This document shows, one piece after another, positions 1 through 9,511 of a stretch of 51,644 nucleotides of DNA. The number at the start of each line of letters is the position of its first letter. The first letter of the stretch is position 1. A program made the position numbers and the translations under genes. This stretch comes from JBFHDX01 sp041584475 (lineage in GTDB: Bacteria; Pseudomonadota; Alphaproteobacteria; UBA8366; JADFVY01), in NCBI GenBank assembly GCA_041584475.1, contig JBFHDX010000013.1, forward strand, positions 1 through 51,644, read 5' to 3'. The notes below the pieces were generated by a model. That model saw nothing but the letters and a program-made list of their open reading frames with translations, was not told where the DNA came from and made no database searches.

Positions 1-930
1 CTCGCCCTCGTAGAAGTAGATCTCTCCGGCGGGGTGTCCCGCCTCGAGCAGATTGGCGAGCACCACCTGCGTGCCCTCGAAATCGCGCTTCCGCACCTCG
101 TCGCGCAGCCACCGGCCGCGAAACCGGGCGACGGCGGCGTCGTACGGCTTGCGCCGGACCTCGCCGCGCCCAGTGTACTGGCCGGCCCGCTGCTGCAGCG
201 CCTCGAGCCGCTCTTCGACAGCCGGATGCGAGGCGAAGAACATCGATGGCTTCTCGACACCGGCGGCGTCGCGCTCTTCGAGCAGCGCCTGCCAGGTCTT
301 CGGCGCCTCCGCCGGTGCGTAACCCGCCCGCGACATCAGGTCGAACCCGATGTCGTCGGACTCGCGCTCGTGGTCGCGCGAATAAGCCATGACGCTGGCG
401 AGCGCCGCCAGGTCGGCCAGATCGCCCATGAATCCCAAACCGGCCATGCGCGTCGTGACCGTGAAGAACGCCATGCTGTCGGTCTTGTTGCGGATGCTGC
501 GCCAACGCTGCACCGAGTGGCGGCGGATGTAATGACCCATCTCGTGGCCGAGCACGTAGGCAAGCTGCGCCTCGTTCTGAACGCGCAGCAGCGTGCCGGT
601 CCAGACCTGCATGGTGCCGTTCGGCGCCATGCTGGCGTTGAAGTGCGGGACCTCGACGATATAGAGCCGCAGATCCTTGCAGTACTCGGCGCTCAACCGG
701 CAGGTGACATCGCGAACATAGCGGTTGAGGGCTGGATCGGTCACCACGCGTCCGGACGTGCTGAGCTGCTGCTCGACCGCGTCCATCTGCATCCACAGAC
801 CCGCTTCGTCGGTGCCCAGCGCCGGCCGCTCGCCGGGCTTGAGGTCGGCAATGGGTGCCGGCGGCGTCGTCGCGCAGGCCGCGAGCAGGAGCGCGCCGCA
901 GGACAAGGCCGCCCGTTTGGCCTTCCTCAT
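1..930 (-). CDS. M48 family metalloprotease lipoprotein, 3' end beyond window
   Basis: A secreted zinc metallopeptidase probably acting in envelope protein quality control. The N-terminus is a lipoprotein signal peptide with a lipobox (LLAAC, Cys19). About 120 residues in, the zinc-binding motif HEMGH lies in the context LGHEMGHYIRRH, and the third-ligand region follows as SRDHERESDDIGFDLM. This layout matches the Peptidase_M48 family (Oma1/BepA-like). The ATG at 928-930 overlaps the stop of the upstream lipoprotein gene (ATGA), so the two are probably translationally coupled. The C-terminal part runs off the left edge, so any TPR tail cannot be judged. Family assignment is firm; substrate is unknown. 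Confidence 0.9.
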   Translation of the reverse strand, partial: MRKAKRAALSCGALLLAACATTPPAPIADLKPGERPALGTDEAGLWMQMDAVEQQLSTSGRVVTDPALNRYVRDVTCRLSAEYCKDLRLYIVEVPHFNASMAPNGTMQVWTGTLLRVQNEAQLAYVLGHEMGHYIRRHSVQRWRSIRNKTDSMAFFTVTTRMAGLGFMGDLADLAALASVMAYSRDHERESDDIGFDLMSRAGYAPAEAPKTWQALLEERDAAGVEKPSMFFASHPAVEERLEALQQRAGQYTGRGEVRRKPYDAAVARFRGRWLRDEVRKRDFEGTQVVLANLLEAGHPAGEIYFYEGE

Positions 931-1679
931 AGCGGGAAGCCCGTTATCAGGTCGTCGATCACCTCCCGTGCCGCCTCCGCCACCCGCATGTCGCCAGAGT
1001 CGCTGTAGAGGACGTTGAACCAGACGACGTCGCCGGTGCGCAAATCGACGAGCGATGCGTAGCCGACGCGTTCGCCGGCCTTGATGCCGGCGCCGATTAT
1101 GCTGCCGACGACCATCGCCGCCTTGCGCCCGCTGGTGCCGTAACTGTCTCGGAGAAACACGAACAGGGCGAATTCGGCGTTCTGCTCGTTGCCGAGCGAG
1201 CGGGCCGTCTTGCCGAGGGTCCAGTCCATCTTGCCCTGCTTCGTCGGCAGCCAGGCCATCTGGTTGTAATGATGGAACAAGACGGTGCCGCCGACTGTAT
1301 TATGCAGTTTCTCCAGCTGCTCGTCCCGGTAGGCACGCTTGCGGCTCTTCGGCTTCTTGTAGGGGTGCAGCGTGAGGCCGCGCTCGGCCATCGCCGTTGT
1401 CAGCGCCGCGTTTACATGGTGTCGGGCAGCCGCCGTCCACTCCGCTTTCGGTTCTTCCAGTCCGGCGGCGGTGAGCTGCGTGAGCTCGATGTCGATGGGC
1501 ATGAGCACGACGCGGGCGTTCTTGGCGTCGAGCTTGGCGGCGTGCGCGACGGCCTCGCTATCGGTATGGGCCTGAGTAATCGTCGTCGTACAGCCGCCCG
1601 ATACGAGCCCGCTCATGGCAAGAGCGAGCAGGACGATGGTCGCCCGGCCGCGCGAGCGAGGCAATGGTGTGCCGTTCAT
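927..1679 (-). CDS. Predicted lipoprotein of unknown function
   Basis: A 250-residue protein with a lipoprotein signal peptide (hydrophobic residues 13-28, lipobox VSGGC, Cys30), so it is expected to be anchored to a membrane on the periplasmic side. After the lipobox I recognise no catalytic motif. A glycine-rich hydrophobic stretch (MVVGSIIGAGIKAGERVGY) near residue 195 is followed by LVDLRTGDVVWFN, a pattern seen in lipoproteins that report synthesis of a surface component, but I cannot name a family. A strong ribosome site (GGAGGGG) precedes the ATG. The gene overlaps the M48 protease gene by four bases and is probably in one operon with it, so it may be a partner or substrate of the protease (inference). 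Confidence 0.8.
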   Translation of the reverse strand: MNGTPLPRSRGRATIVLLALAMSGLVSGGCTTTITQAHTDSEAVAHAAKLDAKNARVVLMPIDIELTQLTAAGLEEPKAEWTAAARHHVNAALTTAMAERGLTLHPYKKPKSRKRAYRDEQLEKLHNTVGGTVLFHHYNQMAWLPTKQGKMDWTLGKTARSLGNEQNAEFALFVFLRDSYGTSGRKAAMVVGSIIGAGIKAGERVGYASLVDLRTGDVVWFNVLYSDSGDMRVAEAAREVIDDLITGFPL

Positions 1680-1807
1680 TCGCTATCCCCTCCAAGGAAA
1701 TGCCCCCTGCAGCATCGGGGCCCATTTCCCCTGCTAGATAGCGTGTTTTCGTTACCGTTTGGTTACCCGGCTGGTTTCCTGGCGTGCGAGCGGGTCGCCT
1801 GTACCGT

Positions 1808-4800
1808 TCAATAGTCCCGTTTCCATTTGATACCGATCTCGCTCTTGTCGCTGCTGCCGACGGTACCCTCGACCTTGATGCGGGGGGTGATCTCGATCTC
1901 GACCGTCGCCGTGCTGCTGCCTGCCGATGCGCCGGCCTTCACACCGAGAAATATCTTGTCGCTGATGTACTTCCCGGCCTGTGCGCTGCCTTCCTCCTCG
2001 TCCGTTCCGCCGCTGAATTGCAGTACGTCGAGGGTAAGCATCTTGCGGGCGAAATCCGTGATGCCGCCGCCGCCGCCGGACAGGGTGGCGACGGCTTGGC
2101 TGAGCCGCAGCGCCTCGGTCGCCGACAATCGACCCGTGCTCTTGTTGAACAGCACGCGGGAGAGGATTTCGTCCTGCGGTAAATCGGGAATCGACTCCAT
2201 CGTGACTTCCGGCCGACGCGCCGTTCCCCTGACGCGGATAATCGCCGTCAGGTCGGTCTGCTTCAGTTCCGCCGAAAGGTCCAGAGCCGGATTGATATCC
2301 CTCTCACCGATGAAGCGGATGCTGCCCTCGCGCAGCGCGAAGATCTTGCCGGCAAAATCGTAACGGCCGCGCAGCGGCTTCAGCTCACCCTCGATGCGGG
2401 GTGTCGTCGTGGTGCCCGTGATCAGCAGTGAGCCGCCCCACTCCGAATCGAGCCCGCGGCCCCGGACGAACACCCGTTTCGGCATGTCGATCCGAAGATC
2501 GAGGCGGGTGCGTGAAGGGGGCCGCGGCGGCACCGTGACCGCGATCTCGGCCTGAGCCCCTCTCTCGACGACCTCGATTTCCACCACCTCCGACGGCAAT
2601 CCCCCCGCCAGTCGAACCTCTGCCTCCTGCACCTCGAGCCGGCCAGAAATCAGCCGGTCGTCCGCGGTACCGCTGACGGCGATCTCACCGCTTACGACCG
2701 CGGTCAACTCGTCGCGACGAACCAGCTTGGCGGCATCGAAGTTCGCTTTCAGATCGAGGGCAACATTCTGTGGTCCGCCGAATTCAACCTGCCCGCTCGC
2801 GCTGACCTGGCCCGACTCGCCGTCGTAAGCGGTCGCCCGGTCGATGAAGATCGCCGATTGTGAAGGGCGGGCGAACAATTCGATTTGCGACAGAACGGTC
2901 CCCGTATCGAGATTTTCGTAACGACCGTTGGTAAGCTGGATATGCCCGTCGATGAGCGGTCTGTCGGGCGTTCCCGACAGTCGAACCGCGATATCGGCGA
3001 CCCCCGAGAGCTGATGGCGATCGAGCTCGGCGAGCGCCCAGGCGGGCGCGACGGGTCCTTTGTAGGTCAGATCCCCGGTCATCGGCTGGCTGCGCACGAC
3101 GCCAGCCTGGGCGGGCCTCAGCGAGACCCGCACGGGTAAGGATAGACGCGCGCCGGCGGCGACTTCGTCGATGCCGGTCAATGTACCGCTTACGCTGAGC
3201 ATGTTTGCGCGCAGAGTTCCGGTCAGGGCTACCGACAAACCCTCGGGGCGGTCCTTGATTTCGCCGGCGGCCAGACCTGCGGCGTTGAGCTCAAGTTCAC
3301 CCTCCAGTTGGTCCGGCCGGCCGCCAATCCTGGCGCGCATGTTGAACGACACCGCCGCGTATTCCGGCGGCAGTTCGGGCGCGAAGAGTCCTGCCGGGAT
3401 GGACCGCGCATCGAGCTGCCCGGCGACTCGCTCATCGGAAAGTCTGAATTCGGCCTCGAGACGACCTTCGCCGACCGCGAGAGTCAACGCCTCCAGTTCG
3501 GTCACCGCACCGATGCGGATCTGCGCCGGTTGCGTCAGCGCGATCTTCGACCCCGCGATCGTACCGTCCAGCCCGACAAGCGAAATTTCCGTCTCCGTGC
3601 CGGGGCGCCGGATCTGCGCCGTGGCGGCGAGATCGAGTGGGTCCCGCAGCTGACCCTTGGCGCGCATCGACACCGCGGCCTCGGAGAGTGTCCCACTCGC
3701 CTCGAGCGAGACCTCCGCCAGTTCGCCGCCGCCGACGAGAACCCTGCGTGCGGCAACGGATGCCTTGATCAGGCCGTCGCCTCGCGGATCGACGAGTTCG
3801 AGATGCAGTTCGAGCCGGCCCGCAACCGTCGACTCGCCGGTCTTGACATTGCGCCCGGTCGCGTCGATCCGAACGGTCTGCCGTCTGTCCTCCTCGGCAA
3901 GTCGTATGTTCGCCTCGGCGCGACCGCCCAGCGCGAACCCCGCCGGGTCCGACCAGGCAGCCAGATCTGCCGCCGTCACCTGCAGCCGGCCTGCGATCGC
4001 GGCATCGCCCGGCGGCACGGTGAGGCTACCAGTCACGGTCGTGCCGCGCGCGGCCACTCGAAGTCCCTCGACGCGAATCGCCGCGTCCGTCTTCTCGAAG
4101 TCGAACCGACCGGAAAGCTCGGCCAGCGGGGCCGTCGTGCCCCGAAATACGATATCCCCGGCCGGCCGCGAGACGGCGTTGCGCACGCGATATTCCAGTC
4201 TCATAAGATCGAACGGCAGCCCCGCGGCGAACGTATGCGCGGTGGCAAACCCTTCCACGCCGGGGTCGACGAGGGAGCCGGTAACCGTGCCTTCGGCCTC
4301 GAGCCGGCCGCCCGGACGGGCCTTGTCTTCAATGCCCAGCGGTGCGAGGTCGCTGACACTGGCTTTGTATTCTGCCGATACCGTCGCGGCGCCGGCCGGC
4401 AGTTCGACACGACCCGACAGGACGAGCGCAGCGCCTGCCACGCGCACCGAATCGGCCCGCAATGCGCCGTCCGGGGCTACTGCGAGTTGCCCGGAAACAG
4501 CGACAGGCGAGCCAAGCAGGCTGTCCGCCACCTCCAATCCCGTCCGGGGATCCGTGAGCGCACCATCGACCTTCAGCCGAAGTGCGTCACCCGGTGCCCA
4601 CATGGCCGAATAACCGGTGTCCACCGAACCTCGCACGGGTCGGCGCAGCAGCCCGGAGAGCGCCGCCATGTCGGGGATCAAGAGACGACCGTCCGCGGTG
4701 ATGGAAACCGGCTGCAGCGTGACTTCGCCATGCACGCTGGTGGAACCCGCGGCGCCCTGCAGGGCCAGCGTCTTGACGTCGATGCGCGCATCGGCGGGAA

Positions 4801-6190
4801 CCGTCGCGACGTCGAAAGTCACGGCGAGTTCCGGACCGAGCAGCGGGTCCAGCTCCGGAAATCCGCTCACGAAACCCGACAATCCGGCGGTGCCGCGCAA
4901 TCCGATTTCCAGCCCGGGCGCCGAATAGGAGCGGTCCGGCGTGATTTCGACCGCGACGTTCATCGTTTGCGCTCGCACCGGTCGTACGGTGACACGATCA
5001 GCCATCGCGTGCAGTCGCACGGTCGGATGGTCGAGGGGGCCGTCGAACGACAGCTTCGCCGAGATCGAGGCGAGTTCCGCTGGGGCAAGAAGCGCGGCGA
5101 AGGGGACAGGGTCGACGATATCGATTTCCGCCTCGCCACGCAGATGCTTGTCCGTCCAGGTCACGCTCGCGGTTCCGCTCGCCGCTACGGTGTCGCTCAC
5201 CAGCCGATCAACGCCGAGCCTGATTTCGTCCGACCCTCGCGGCCTGCGCACGTCGATGGACAGCGTGGTGTCCCGACCGAGCGCCGCCATTGCCGGTCCC
5301 CCCAACTGCGGGCCGGGTCGAAGCGATCCGTCGATCCGCGAGCGGAACCCCTCGCGGAGATCGATATCGACGGCGAGATCCACAGACAGCAGGGACTCCA
5401 ACTCGCCCACGACCTCTCCGGCCCAGCTACCGGCTGGACCCTCGCCACTGACACTCAGGGCGACGGCGGGCAGGCCGGGAATCGCGGCAAGCCTCGCGAG
5501 CAAGCCGCCTTGCGGCTCGGCGAGCGAACCTTCGAGATCGAGAATCTGGCCCTTTGCATCGTAGGCGAGGGCAAGGTCGAGGCGGCCTTCGACGTCATCC
5601 GTCCGGGCCACCGACAAGGCGACCTCCAGCGTCTCCTTCGAAATCGCCAGGCTACCGTCGGCGCGCAACGCGACGGCCATGCCCAGCACGGCCTCGCCGA
5701 GCATTGCCGTTTCCACCGTCAGCAGGTCAAGGGTCAATTCCAGTGGGGGCAGGTTGACCGGGGCGTCCGCCTCGCCCGCCGTCTCCGACGCGGTCGGGAG
5801 GCGGGAGACCGAAAGCCTGCCCACGCGCAGGCTGTCGATGACCACGGTGCCCCGGAACAAAGCAAGTGGCCGCCAATCGAGCCGAACATCCTCGGCGGTC
5901 AACCACTCGCTCCGCGCGTCGGAAATTGCAAGCCGATCGATCAGTATTTGATGCGGCAGACGACCGTCTATGCGGCCGATATCGACCGCAAGACCAGCCG
6001 GGTCGGACAGGCGCTGCTCGATTGCGCGCGCGAGGGCGTCGCGCCCGCTGCGCGTCTGAAGGGCGACGAGGACTCCCGCCAGCAATAGGACCACCGCTGC
6101 AACGAGCACGAATGCGGCGGTCAGGAAGGGTCGCCGGCGCGGGACCCTAGAAAGCTTGGCCCAGACTGACATAGAACTGATAAGGGTCAT
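1808..6190 (-). CDS. tamB: Translocation and assembly module protein TamB
   Basis: A 1460-residue inner-membrane-anchored periplasmic protein of the TamB/AsmA-like bridge family, which with TamA helps outer-membrane protein insertion and has been linked to phospholipid transport. One N-terminal membrane helix (about residues 20-44) is followed by a very long repetitive beta-strand region. The C-terminal DUF490/TamB domain is recognisable by GRYDFAGKIFALREGSIRF and by the terminal VGSSDKSEIGIKWKRDY. Length fits the family. The first ATG (6190) overlaps tamA by 44 bases; an internal ATG at 6172 would remove six residues and cannot be excluded. It lies directly after tamA, the usual operon order. 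Confidence 0.93.
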   Translation of the reverse strand: MTLISSMSVWAKLSRVPRRRPFLTAAFVLVAAVVLLLAGVLVALQTRSGRDALARAIEQRLSDPAGLAVDIGRIDGRLPHQILIDRLAISDARSEWLTAEDVRLDWRPLALFRGTVVIDSLRVGRLSVSRLPTASETAGEADAPVNLPPLELTLDLLTVETAMLGEAVLGMAVALRADGSLAISKETLEVALSVARTDDVEGRLDLALAYDAKGQILDLEGSLAEPQGGLLARLAAIPGLPAVALSVSGEGPAGSWAGEVVGELESLLSVDLAVDIDLREGFRSRIDGSLRPGPQLGGPAMAALGRDTTLSIDVRRPRGSDEIRLGVDRLVSDTVAASGTASVTWTDKHLRGEAEIDIVDPVPFAALLAPAELASISAKLSFDGPLDHPTVRLHAMADRVTVRPVRAQTMNVAVEITPDRSYSAPGLEIGLRGTAGLSGFVSGFPELDPLLGPELAVTFDVATVPADARIDVKTLALQGAAGSTSVHGEVTLQPVSITADGRLLIPDMAALSGLLRRPVRGSVDTGYSAMWAPGDALRLKVDGALTDPRTGLEVADSLLGSPVAVSGQLAVAPDGALRADSVRVAGAALVLSGRVELPAGAATVSAEYKASVSDLAPLGIEDKARPGGRLEAEGTVTGSLVDPGVEGFATAHTFAAGLPFDLMRLEYRVRNAVSRPAGDIVFRGTTAPLAELSGRFDFEKTDAAIRVEGLRVAARGTTVTGSLTVPPGDAAIAGRLQVTAADLAAWSDPAGFALGGRAEANIRLAEEDRRQTVRIDATGRNVKTGESTVAGRLELHLELVDPRGDGLIKASVAARRVLVGGGELAEVSLEASGTLSEAAVSMRAKGQLRDPLDLAATAQIRRPGTETEISLVGLDGTIAGSKIALTQPAQIRIGAVTELEALTLAVGEGRLEAEFRLSDERVAGQLDARSIPAGLFAPELPPEYAAVSFNMRARIGGRPDQLEGELELNAAGLAAGEIKDRPEGLSVALTGTLRANMLSVSGTLTGIDEVAAGARLSLPVRVSLRPAQAGVVRSQPMTGDLTYKGPVAPAWALAELDRHQLSGVADIAVRLSGTPDRPLIDGHIQLTNGRYENLDTGTVLSQIELFARPSQSAIFIDRATAYDGESGQVSASGQVEFGGPQNVALDLKANFDAAKLVRRDELTAVVSGEIAVSGTADDRLISGRLEVQEAEVRLAGGLPSEVVEIEVVERGAQAEIAVTVPPRPPSRTRLDLRIDMPKRVFVRGRGLDSEWGGSLLITGTTTTPRIEGELKPLRGRYDFAGKIFALREGSIRFIGERDINPALDLSAELKQTDLTAIIRVRGTARRPEVTMESIPDLPQDEILSRVLFNKSTGRLSATEALRLSQAVATLSGGGGGITDFARKMLTLDVLQFSGGTDEEEGSAQAGKYISDKIFLGVKAGASAGSSTATVEIEITPRIKVEGTVGSSDKSEIGIKWKRDY

Positions 6191-7964
6191 CGATTCCGGA
6201 ACGACGGTTCAAGGGAAACGCGACGTCCAGCCGTATCGGACCGGCGATGGTGAAATAGCGCAGCCCGAGGCCGGCAGACCAAAAGAATTCGTCGCTGAAA
6301 TCCGGGCTGGCCTCACGGTAGACCGTGCCGCCGTCGACGAACGGAACGAAGCCGAAACTGTCTGTCACGCGCCAGCGCAACTCCAAACTGCTCTCGATGA
6401 CCGAACTGCCGCCCAGCGGACGACCGCTGGCATCGAGGGGTCCCGCGAGCTGAAAGGCGTAGCCGCGAACCGACCCGCCTCCGCCGGCGTAGAACCGCTT
6501 GTTCGCGGGCAGCTCGTCGGTCTCCGGCCCCTGGATCGTGCCCAGGCGCACGCGCAGTGCGGGGACGAACCGCTTCTGCTCGCCGAGCCCGTAATAGGCG
6601 AACCCGGAAAGCTCAAATACGGCAAAGGGATCGGTATTGCCGAGCGTGTCGTAGTAGGGGGTAGCCTGCACGAGAAGTCTGGTTCCCTCCAGCGGGTCAA
6701 GAATGTTCTCGGTCGTCGTGCGTCTCGCATTCAGCGGCAGTCCAATAAGATAGAATTTTGTCCGTCCCGTGTCGTCGTCGACGAGGCTGTAGTCGACCGC
6801 GACGCCGCCGCTGACCCGCCAGATGTCGCTCAGATCGCGCGCCAGTCCGCCGAAAGCGGTTATGGCCCGCTCATCGAAGGCGTCGGTCTCCTGGGCGCGT
6901 GCCGTCGAGGTGAGGATAAGGCTTTGGTTGCGCGCAAGGAAATTCGGCTTCCGGAAAGTCGCTGTCGCCTGCTGACGAATCTGCGAGGCATGCGCCGACA
7001 GAACCAGGTTTTCCTCTCTGCCCGACAGGTTTCTGTGTTCCCACGAGAGATCGCCACCAACGCCTTCGGAGGACGTGTAGGTCAGTCCCGCGCTGATCGT
7101 ACGGTGCTTCGATTCCTCGACCCGCGCCGTGACGGGAAACGCGTTATTTTCGGTGAGCTCCTCTGCGGTCTCGACACGGACCGACCGAAACAGATTCGTC
7201 CGCGACAGGGTTCGGCGCGTTTCCTCGAGAACGCGCTGATCGAACGGCGCCCCCTCCGGCCAGGCGACGAGTTCACGGATATAGTCTTCCTCCACCTTTT
7301 CCAGCCGATCGATTTCCAGGGGGCCGAAGGTGACGGGCGGGCCGGGCTCGACCAGAAGCTCGACCGCCATCGTCTGCGCATCGTGGTCGACAACCGCGAG
7401 GCGATCTGCCACCTGGGCGAGCGGGCGTCCGGTGTTTTCGAGACGCTCGAGCAGGCGCTCTTCGATGGCGACGATATCCTCGCCCCGTGCCGCCATGCCG
7501 GCATTGGCCCCGAATTCCCCGGAATTCCGGGGCAGGGAGTCGAGCCCCTCGTAATCGCCGACATAGTCGATCGTGTAAACATCGAGTACGTAAAGAGGAC
7601 CAGGGTCGATTCGGATCGACACGCGGACCGGTTCGATCGTGTCGTCGATTTCGGCCTCGACTATCCCGGAATAGTAGCCTTCTGACCGCAACACGGAGGC
7701 GAAGTTTTCGATATCGCCGTTGACGCGGCGCCGCAGGGCAGCCCGGCTCGGCGACGTTTCCCGCTGCTGGGCGACGAGCTGCGAACTGCGCCGCATGAGC
7801 TTTTCGAGATCGGCGGTCAGCTCTCCCTCGAAAGCCACTTCGTAGGCGACACCGCCACCGAAGATTCGAGGCAGAGGCAGGAACCCCTCGTCCTTGCCGC
7901 CGCACGCGCCGAGCATGGCGACAAGGATCGCAACGGCGGCGAGTTTCGTCAGTGGGCGCAGCAC
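6147..7964 (-). CDS. tamA: Outer-membrane assembly factor TamA (Omp85 family) with a lipobox
   Basis: A 605-residue Omp85-family beta-barrel protein. N-terminal POTRA-like repeats (about residues 35-270) precede a surface-antigen barrel domain. The Omp85 signature is visible as RFYAGGGGSVRGY, and the protein ends in Phe (VSLGQAF), the usual C-terminal signal for barrel insertion. With TamB encoded immediately downstream, TamA is the best assignment rather than BamA. Unusually, the signal sequence ends in a good lipobox (AMLGAC, Cys21, followed by GG), suggesting the N-terminus could be lipid-modified; Omp85 proteins normally have a plain Sec signal. Confidence 0.93.
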   Translation of the reverse strand: MLRPLTKLAAVAILVAMLGACGGKDEGFLPLPRIFGGGVAYEVAFEGELTADLEKLMRRSSQLVAQQRETSPSRAALRRRVNGDIENFASVLRSEGYYSGIVEAEIDDTIEPVRVSIRIDPGPLYVLDVYTIDYVGDYEGLDSLPRNSGEFGANAGMAARGEDIVAIEERLLERLENTGRPLAQVADRLAVVDHDAQTMAVELLVEPGPPVTFGPLEIDRLEKVEEDYIRELVAWPEGAPFDQRVLEETRRTLSRTNLFRSVRVETAEELTENNAFPVTARVEESKHRTISAGLTYTSSEGVGGDLSWEHRNLSGREENLVLSAHASQIRQQATATFRKPNFLARNQSLILTSTARAQETDAFDERAITAFGGLARDLSDIWRVSGGVAVDYSLVDDDTGRTKFYLIGLPLNARRTTTENILDPLEGTRLLVQATPYYDTLGNTDPFAVFELSGFAYYGLGEQKRFVPALRVRLGTIQGPETDELPANKRFYAGGGGSVRGYAFQLAGPLDASGRPLGGSSVIESSLELRWRVTDSFGFVPFVDGGTVYREASPDFSDEFFWSAGLGLRYFTIAGPIRLDVAFPLNRRSGIDDPYQFYVSLGQAF

Positions 7965-8024
7965 GATCGTCTCATTTCATGCCCCGGGGAACCGCGTGCA
8001 GCAAGGCGACAAGGAGGACATCGC

Positions 8025-8708
8025 TCAAAGGGTCGCGATCGCCACCCCCGCAAACCAGGGATGCGCAAGCGCCAGTAAACCATAGATTAACAGCCCGCCA
8101 GCGAGCCGTCGCCAGCCAATTCCGGACCAGTCGGGCGAGGTGCGGCCGACGGCGATCGCCGCAAAGGGTGCGACGGAGGTAACGGCCGCAAATCGGTTCC
8201 ACGCCGCATCGCCGCAAAGTCGCCGGCGGCGGCGGTCGATCAGCCGCGGCGCGACGGCGGCAAAGGCGAGGAAGGTCCCAAAGAAGATGATCGCGGCGAC
8301 GTCGCCGTTGGCAACAACATGCGAGCCCGCCCACAATATCAGCGCCCAGGGCACGGGATGCCGCGTAATACGCAGAATTCCCGGCGCCGCATCGGCACCA
8401 TCCGGCAGCCGGTCACCGCTGAGACCGGCGCCGGGCGTCGTCACGCCGGAGACGAACAGGATTCCGGCCAGCGGCAGCACGAGTACCGGCACCGCCCACA
8501 GCTCGATACGTGCCGGCCACGCTTCGACATACGGGGCGGCGCGATAGGCCCAGAACACCAGGGCGAGTCCGACGAGCGAGACAATGCCGTTGACGGTGGC
8601 GTAGCCGGCGCGCCCGAGACGCGCGGTCAACGGGTCGCGCAGCCAAGGCCGCGACATCATCGTGTGCACCGCGACGAAAGCCGCCAGGGCGGCGACGAGG
8701 ATGATCAT
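8025..8708 (-). CDS. NnrU family membrane protein (copy 1)
   Basis: A 227-residue integral membrane protein with five or six hydrophobic segments, belonging to the NnrU family. NnrU was named from denitrification gene clusters; the family is related to isoprenylcysteine methyltransferase-like membrane proteins. Visible family marks are the start MIILVAALAAFVAVHTMMSR, the motif RITRHPVPWALILWAGSHV and a following NGDVAAIIFFG segment. A second member lies four bases upstream on the same strand. No nitrite or nitric oxide reductase genes are nearby, so a denitrification role is not supported here. Confidence 0.88.
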   Translation of the reverse strand: MIILVAALAAFVAVHTMMSRPWLRDPLTARLGRAGYATVNGIVSLVGLALVFWAYRAAPYVEAWPARIELWAVPVLVLPLAGILFVSGVTTPGAGLSGDRLPDGADAAPGILRITRHPVPWALILWAGSHVVANGDVAAIIFFGTFLAFAAVAPRLIDRRRRRLCGDAAWNRFAAVTSVAPFAAIAVGRTSPDWSGIGWRRLAGGLLIYGLLALAHPWFAGVAIATL

Positions 8709-8712
8709 CGGC

Positions 8713-9429
8713 CTAACGGATCATGTCGAGCAGGTACATCGGCATGATCGGCGAGCCGGCAATCCACGGATGCACGACCGGAAGCACGGCGTACAGGGCC
8801 AGACCCGCAAACAGCCGAAGCCAGCCGATCCCCCGCCAGTCAATGCGATGGCGGCCCTGGATAGCGGCAAGGAAAGGGACGGCCGAGCTGCTGAGCCGCA
8901 CGGGTCCCCAGTCCGCGCCGAGGATCTGGCTGCGGCGGTAGTCGATATGCAGCATGCCGCCGACGCTGAGGATGCCGAGCCCGCCAAACAGCACGAGACC
9001 GGCAAGATCGCCATTGGCGAGGATGTGGCTCGCGGCCCATAGCGTGACCGCCCACAAGAACGGGTGCCGTGTGATGGTGGCGATGCCGCTGACCGGAGCC
9101 GGTTCGCGCGCGACGCTCTCACCGCCCACCATCGTAACATTGCGGCTGGTCAGACCCGCGACGGCCAGCACGCTGGCGAACGGCATGAGAAGGACCGGCA
9201 AGTGCAACAATCCCATACCGACCGGCCAGAGCTCGACATAGGGTGCGTCGCGATACGCGGCGATCACCCAGGTCAACGCGGCGAGCGCAACCACCGAATA
9301 CAGTGCGCGGAAGCCGTTCTCGCCGAGTGCCGCCGCAAGCGGCGCGCGAATCCTCAGGCTCGAGAGGAAGAAGTGACTCCCGACGAACAAGGCGACGGCC
9401 ATCAGCAGACTGCCGATTGTCCCCGACAT
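8713..9429 (-). CDS. NnrU family membrane protein (copy 2)
   Basis: A paralogue of the adjacent NnrU protein, 238 residues. The same blocks recur in the same order: VGSHFFLSSL near the N-terminus, AYRDAPYVELWP, TITRHPFLWAVTLWAASHI, and NGDLAGLVLFGGLG. I chose the ATG at 9429 (MSGTIGSLLMAV), which puts a membrane segment at the N-terminus; the open frame extends further upstream but without family similarity. Only four bases separate it from copy 1, so both are surely cotranscribed. The pair looks like a tandem duplication that has diverged. Confidence 0.88.
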   Translation of the reverse strand: MSGTIGSLLMAVALFVGSHFFLSSLRIRAPLAAALGENGFRALYSVVALAALTWVIAAYRDAPYVELWPVGMGLLHLPVLLMPFASVLAVAGLTSRNVTMVGGESVAREPAPVSGIATITRHPFLWAVTLWAASHILANGDLAGLVLFGGLGILSVGGMLHIDYRRSQILGADWGPVRLSSSAVPFLAAIQGRHRIDWRGIGWLRLFAGLALYAVLPVVHPWIAGSPIMPMYLLDMIR

Positions 9430-9511
9430 GTTGCGATTATTGCTAGCTTGGCGGACCCCGTAAAGCCCGATTTTCCCGGGGCTGACGGCGCGTTGCGACG
9501 CCTCCGGCCGC

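Noticed and set aside
3308..6088. 926-codon open frame on the plus strand
   Set aside because: It is antisense to tamB, has an Arg/Gly/Asp-rich composition typical of shadow frames in GC-rich DNA, and shows no domain.
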